Shown: piece by piece, positions 58,821 to 64,000 of the stretch
Layout of the letters: each line of letters opens with the position of its first letter
Numbering within the stretch: the stretch's first letter is position 1
Source of the DNA: Cryptomeria japonica
Taxonomy: Eukaryota > Streptophyta > Pinopsida > Cupressales > Cupressaceae
Assembly (NCBI RefSeq): GCF_030272615.1
Contig: NC_081411.1
Coordinates: 157,372,471 to 157,436,470, forward strand
Direction: 5' to 3'
DNA length: 64,000 bases
Made by a program: the position numbers and the translations under genes
The notes under the pieces: generated by a model
Seen by the model: the letters and a program-made list of their open reading frames with translations, nothing else
Databases searched by the model: none
Told to the model about the DNA's origin: nothing

Positions 58821-59320
58821 AAAACACTCAAGAAAAGAACATAATAATGCAACAGTTTGGTTCTATCTAATTTGTACAATTACAATAAGTTTTACCTGCT
58901 CGGTAGAAGTGTCATGACCTACATACCTGTCTGTGCTATGTGATGGATCCATGTCACCCTGTGACAAAGAAAAAATATTAAAATGTTAGCAAAATGAAAC
59001 CAATAGACTTATCAAAAAAACTTAATAATAAAATGCTATATTGGAGTCATTAATTGGAGGTTGGTTAATTTAAATGGTACATGGTACATACAACCCATGA
59101 TTGTAACTTTGTTTGTATCTATATAATTCAAATTATAGTCGATTAGCATCTCTTCCCTTGCACTTATTGATTTTATTGCATACAAATACATGATTTCCCT
59201 CGTGTGCCTCAAATATGCAATTGAGTTGCTTATTAGTTGACCCAGGTCACGTACTATTTATTAAAACTACAATATTCCCTATGATGAATAATTATGAACA
59301 ATAGATACCCCAATCGGTAC
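58821..59320. other. Flank between the transposase remnant and copia E
   Basis: AT-rich, possible upstream or intron sequence of the transposase remnant (GACCTACATACCTGTCTGTGC and CATGTCACCCTGTGAC blocks near 58920-58965). No gene called. Confidence 0.3.
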
Positions 59321-60718
59321 TGAGAGGGGGGGGGGGGTTGAATTAGTACATGCAAAAAATCTCTCAACAACTTATCTAGCTAAAGCAATACCAACTGGTT
59401 ATCACCATTACTGAACTTAGCCATGGCAATAACGGTTAAACACAGTAAGACATCAGATACCATAAACTGATAAGTTTGAACACTTCAAATATGATCAATA
59501 CTTGATATCCACTTCACCCATAAATATATGCATGTGGTATACTAGTAATGCCATACCCTATTAACCCTGCATGCATAATCTTTCAACCAAATACTTTGTA
59601 AACATCACATGAAAAATGCATAACACATAAGACACAAATGTTTCATGTGGAAACCCAAATGGGAAAAACCACTATGGGGATGAATACCACAAGCTTGTTT
59701 TGAACTCTTTTGAAGCTCGCCCTATTAGGAGCCTAGTCTGATTAAAGACTTTACAATAAGGTTCTGCTAGGAACCGATCCTGTTAGAGATCACCTAGTTA
59801 AGGGATGGCTATATACCATGTTAAAGGTTGAATCCCTGTTAAAGGTTACCTCACTAGAGGATTTAAATAACTCTATGATCTTGAGTCACCTAGGTCCTCT
59901 TTATAGGTTTTACAATAAGCCAATTAAAGCTACTCGGTAAAGGGATTTTCCAACTGTTGAAATGGTTAGAAGACAACAAGTAAAACTCTGTTCTGATAAC
60001 AACACTACATGCCAAGGTAGATCCTTTTCATTTCCTCTACTTTGCAATCACACTCTGCAGTTTTCCTCTTACTGGTCTGGCAAGTATCTCATCACTCGGA
60101 TACACACAACATTTGCCAACAACTTTACAATAACAAACATCATCGACCTTATAGACAATTGATAGGTCGGTAACATAAACCCTAAACCCTAAGCATCTTA
60201 GGTTTACAACATAGGTGGTCCAATCCTGATGGCCAAACACATTTCATAGAGCATTACAATTTCAAATAGATCACAAGACAATCTACATCATTCATTCTTC
60301 ACCACACATGAGAATTAGTAACCCATCATGCTTTCTTCTTATACCACTAAGAAGAATGATCATTCCCGAGGTAGACTTCAAACATGGTCGATCTTCTCAT
60401 ACCTCAATCCTTCACACGCACAAGGTTGACATGGCACCTCGATCACATCTCTTAGCTAACTCATCACAGAGTATCATCGGTTGCATCGCACAAGCTAGAG
60501 CACCAAATCGATGACCATAGAGCTGAGACTACCAACCGATAGTCACACTTAGTGAAACTGTGACATTGGTTCACTACATCTCTTCATGCCTCTTCATACC
60601 AGTTCACCAACTTCTTTCAATCTGCATACTGATTCACTTACACTTATTGACATCAATGACAACATACATTATCATCATATCAACATACTAGTTCATCATA
60701 TGCCAATGATATCCAACA
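59321..60718 (-). repeat. 3' LTR of copia E (about 1.4 kb)
   Basis: Minus-strand start TGTTGGATATCATTGG at 60718 and end ..CCTCTCA at about 59321, where the long C-tract (13 bases, 59326-59338) lies. It carries the GGGAAAAACCACTATGGG module near 59660 and TTGACATCAATGACAA at 60647-60662. The left boundary may be a few bases further left. The 5' LTR lies right of the window. Confidence 0.75.
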
Positions 60719-60897
60719 ATGTCCCCCTTTGGCATTGATGGCAATACTCAGTGTAGCATAGAAATTGAAAACCTCAGAGACCACTGTATCTGCATTATCA
60801 GATATCTTCTCCTCCATACATTAGATATCTTCTCCCCCTTTGACAACAATGCCAAAGTGGAGGCACAAGCTTCCAAAATCTACTATTCTGTTCCCCC
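60719..60897 (-). promoter_or_regulatory. Polypurine tract and purine tracts of copia E
   Basis: AAAGGGGGACAT precedes the LTR start (60719-60730, minus strand). Further tracts (AAAGGGGGAGAAG near 60833, AGGGGGAACAG near 60890) follow the pattern of element D and copia B. Confidence 0.7.
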
Positions 60898-62310
60898 TAA
60901 GGAGTAGCATCCTTCAACACATCAATCCTGAAATATTTGTCACTGTAGTACGTGACTGATGCAGAGCACACAACTTTAGTTGACTTCATGAAGGGGCCTC
61001 TCAAATAGGTAAATGTAGTGTTCGGTAAGGGCTTAGTGAATATGTCTGCTAGTTGCTCCTTACTAGAAACATGTTGTAGTACAACCTCCTTATTCTAAAC
61101 TTTCTCTCTCAAGAAGTGATATTTAAGGTCAATATGCTTAGTTCTAGCATGCAATACCAAATTCTTGGAAATATTTATAGCAGTTGTGTTATCAAAAAAT
61201 ATATTCATTGGTTTAGATATAGATACTTTGAAACCTTCCAATACATGCTTCATCCAAATTGCTTGAGAGTAGTTTATAAATGCTGCCGCATATTTTGCTT
61301 CAACTATAGATTGGGAAATACAACTTTGCTTCTTACTTGTCCATGATACTAATCTTCCTTTGAGAAAGAATGCTCCACCGATTGTGCTTTTCCGATCATC
61401 CACATTACCTCCCTAATCGGCATCAATATATACCTTGAGATTATAGTCACCATTATATGGATACCACAATCCATAATCAACCGTTCCTTTCAGACATCTA
61501 AGAATCCTTTTGACAACTACCAAGTGGGATTCTCTTGGACATTTCTAAAAAAGAGCTACTATTCCTACTACATGAGCAATATCTGGTCTGCTATGCACCA
61601 CATAGTGCAGCTTACCGATCATTGACCGGTACTCCTTTTCATTCACCAGTGTTGAATCATCTTCCTTGGTCAGTTTACAGCTAGTCACCATTGGTGTACC
61701 AACCGGTTTTTTTTCCTTCATGCCAAAAGTCTTTAATACCTCTTTGACATACTTGGAATAGGTAATAAAGATACCCTCTTTCATTTGTTGAATCTGTAAA
61801 CCAATAAAGAACTTTATTTCTCCTATCAAAGACATCTCAAACTCTTTGTTCATTTCATCTACAAACGCATGACTCAATTTATCATCTCCTCCAAAGATTA
61901 TGTCATCCACAAACATTTCACATATCAGAATATGATCACCTTCTTATTTCAAGTAGATTATGCTATCTTCACTTGTTCTCTTAAATCCAATCTTCACAAG
62001 ATGAGAGTGTAGTCTTTCATACCATGCCCTAGGTGCCTATTTCAGTCCATACAGGGCTTTGTGTAATCTACACACCATGTCACTATCTTCTGATAAGGCA
62101 AACCCTTCTGGTTGCTCTATATACACTTCCTATTCTAGGATTCCATTTAGAAAACCAGACTTCACATCCATCTGATAAACCTTAAATCCCTTAAATGCTG
62201 CAAATGCAAGTAGCATTCGAACACCTTCTAGTCTAGCCATAGGAGCAAATTTTTCTCCATAGTCCCTCCTCCTGAGTGTATCCCTTGCATACAAGTCTAG
62301 CCTTGTTCCT
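60898..62310 (-). pseudogene. Copia E reverse transcriptase and RNase H
   Basis: Reading leftward: CKGYTQEEG near 62290, after which a shift breaks the RT palm. The middle is readable only in pieces (LYGLKQAP-like near 62050). Then FVDDIIFGGDD at 61880-61916 (catalytic), EMSLIGEIKFFIGLQ, YRSMIGKLHYVVHSRPDIA, and RNase H motifs NVDDRKSTIGGAFF, AKYAAAF and FFDNTTAI. It ends KEQLADIFTKPLP and a stop at 60898-60900. Several TAG stops. It resembles copia B closely in order and wording but is a distinct copy. Confidence 0.87.
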
Positions 62311-64000
62311 TACAATTGTGCCTTCTTCATTAAACTTATTCCAGAAGACCCATTTGGTACGAATGACATTTTTATGTTTCGGTCTGGGCACCAGAGACCA
62401 TGTCACATTATTTTTTATCTAGTCTAGCTCCTCTTCCATTGCTTTAATCGCGTCTTCATCTGTAAGGGCTTCTCTGGAAGTCTTGGGTTCAAATTCAGAA
62501 ATCATGCAAGAGTTCTCCTTCACTTTTCTTCTTGTGAGTATCCCTACATCTTTATCTCCTATGATTTGCTTGGGATCATGATGCAGCTTCATATATCTAG
62601 GAATGATTCTAGGCTGATCTGCTAGAATTTCTTCTTCTTCTTCACTAACTTCTTCTCTCGCTACAGCTTCTAGTGGTACAAGAACACTGAGATCTTTACA
62701 AGTTTCTTTCTTAACCGGTTCCTAGAAGGTTATAACTGGTTCATCTTCCACTTCTTCATTGCATGTTTCCTTAGGTTCCTCAGTGGATTCATCAACACTG
62801 ACATTGATACTTTCAACAATTTTTTGAGTTCTATTGTTGTAGCACTTAAGCTTTTCTCTTATTGGAATATCCCAGAAATATTCCTCATCACATTTTGCAT
62901 CAAATTTGCTCAAATGCTCACCTCTCTTGATATAGCACTTACTACCAAACACTTTAAAGTAACTCATAGTGGGAGATTTCCTAGTCCAATACTCATAAGG
63001 GGTTTTATCTTTGCCTTTCTTGATGAGTACCCAGTTCATAGTATAGATTGCAATGCTCATTGCTTCTCTCCAAAAAGTGTGAGCAACCTTTGATTGGATC
63101 AACATTGTTATAGTCACTTCAACTACAGTCCTATTATTTCTTTCTGCTATGCCATTCTATTGTAGTGTCCTTGGGGGAGACAGTTGCCTCTTGATACAAT
63201 TATCTTCACATTACTTATTGAATTCATCAGAAGTGAATTCTCCTCCTTGATCAGTTCTCAGGCATTTTATCTGTTTACCACTTTCTTTCTCTACTAATGC
63301 TCTGAAAGCTTTGAACTTTCCAAATGCTTCAGACTTGTCTTTCAAGAATGTGACCCACATCATTCTTGAGCAGTCATTAGTAAGATCATAAAATACCCAT
63401 TTCCCTGAATACTTCTAGCTTTCATAGGACCACACAAATCAGTATGCACAAGATCAAGTAAATGTTCTAGTAAGAAAGACATACCTTTAAAAGTTGAGGA
63501 AGACATCTTCCCAAGTTGACATTCTCTACACAAATAGTTCTCAGGTTTGTTCAACAAAGGTAATCCTCTTACCGTCTTGATCTTACTGACTTTAACAATG
63601 TTGTCAAAGTTCATATGACATAGTCTCCTATGCCATATCCAACTATCATCAAACTTAGCCATTAGACACCGACTTATCTTGGCATTCAACTAAAATAGGT
63701 TACCTCTGGTCTTCTTATCGGTGGCAATAAGTTCACCACTTTTCCCAATTATACTACATATTCCACCTTTGAATTCCAAAACTAATCCTTTGTCATTCAA
63801 CTGAGCAACACTCAACAGGTTATGCTTAAGACCTTCTACCGAGTAGATATCATCTGCACTACTCTTTCCATTCAATGAGATGGATCCTTTACCTATCAAC
63901 AAGAATGGTGCATCATTTCCAAATCTGACAACACCTCCATCATATTCCTCCAGAGATAGAAACTTTCTCTAGTCACCAATCATGCGATGAGAACAACCAC
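62311..64000 (-). pseudogene. Copia E protease-flank and integrase, continuing past the window
   Basis: From the window edge leftward: protease-adjacent region (GGVVRFGNDAP-like, then VEGLKHNLLSVAQLNDKG), the integrase zinc region WHRRLCHMNFDN..CRECQLGKM (about 63510-63640), and HTDLCGPMKA near 63430. Frameshifts follow in the core, where the second catalytic Asp is still present (TDQGGEF near 63240). Then KVAHTFWREAMSIAIYTMN, KVFGSKCYI and an acidic linker (EEVSEEEEEILADQPRI) into RT (NKFNEEGTIVRNKARLVCKG). Gag and the 5' LTR lie beyond 64000. Confidence 0.85.

Noticed and set aside
60037-60240. Minus-strand 67-codon frame in the copia E LTR
   Set aside because: Lies entirely inside an LTR without coding features in related LTRs.

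Overview
The window is a repeat-dominated stretch of a large plant nuclear genome. The evidence is nested Ty1/copia and Ty3/gypsy LTR retrotransposons, a chromovirus with a C-terminal chromodomain, plant mobile domain (PMD) sequence, a plant En/Spm-type transposase relative, and initiator-Met-tRNA primer sites. Base composition is AT-rich and CpG-poor. A conifer or other gymnosperm would fit the density of old nested elements, but that is an inference. No intact host gene, tRNA, rRNA or CRISPR array was seen. Nearly all coding sequence is element-derived and broken, mostly by in-frame TAG codons.

Layout. 1-3039: 3' part of a plus-strand copia-type element with no visible pol (ORF2-like coding, purine-tract leader, 3' LTR). 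It is inserted in the integrase of a minus-strand copia element (copia A, 3040-7692), whose 5' LTR is itself split by another LTR (5382-6822). 7740-15.4 kb: remnant of a plus-strand Ty3/gypsy element resembling the Tat lineage: RNase H and integrase remains, a long 3' region with an antisense PMD-like reading frame (11.1-12.9 kb), a polypurine tract, and a 3' LTR that holds a MITE-like inverted repeat. 16.8-18.0 kb: minus-strand copia gag-protease remnant. 19.0-22.8 kb: second antisense PMD-like locus, split by a solo LTR. 23.5-24.25 kb: AT-rich DNA with a recurrent GGCGAATC motif.

24.4-47.95 kb: a three-level nest. A chromovirus (gag from 28076, pol to 47952) is split in gag by copia B (28417-43654, both LTRs). 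Copia B is split in its reverse transcriptase by element D (33413-41167, minus strand, both LTRs). Target-site duplications and restored reading frames support both junctions. Element D has no pol. It encodes a coiled-coil protein with four CCHC zinc knuckles and a second large charged protein.

47.96-54.5 kb: a gypsy-like leader and primer site followed by a long unrecognised reading frame (51415-54472). 56.6-58.8 kb: degraded multi-exon Ptta/En/Spm-like transposase, minus strand. 59321-64000: 3' LTR and pol of a minus-strand copia element (copia E) that runs out of the window.

The autonomous elements (copia A, B, E and the chromovirus) would have supplied reverse transcriptase and integrase. 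Element D and the 1-3039 element look like non-autonomous partners. Every element seen is disabled, and the dominant lesion type (CAG to TAG and matching G-to-A changes) fits long-term CHG cytosine methylation.
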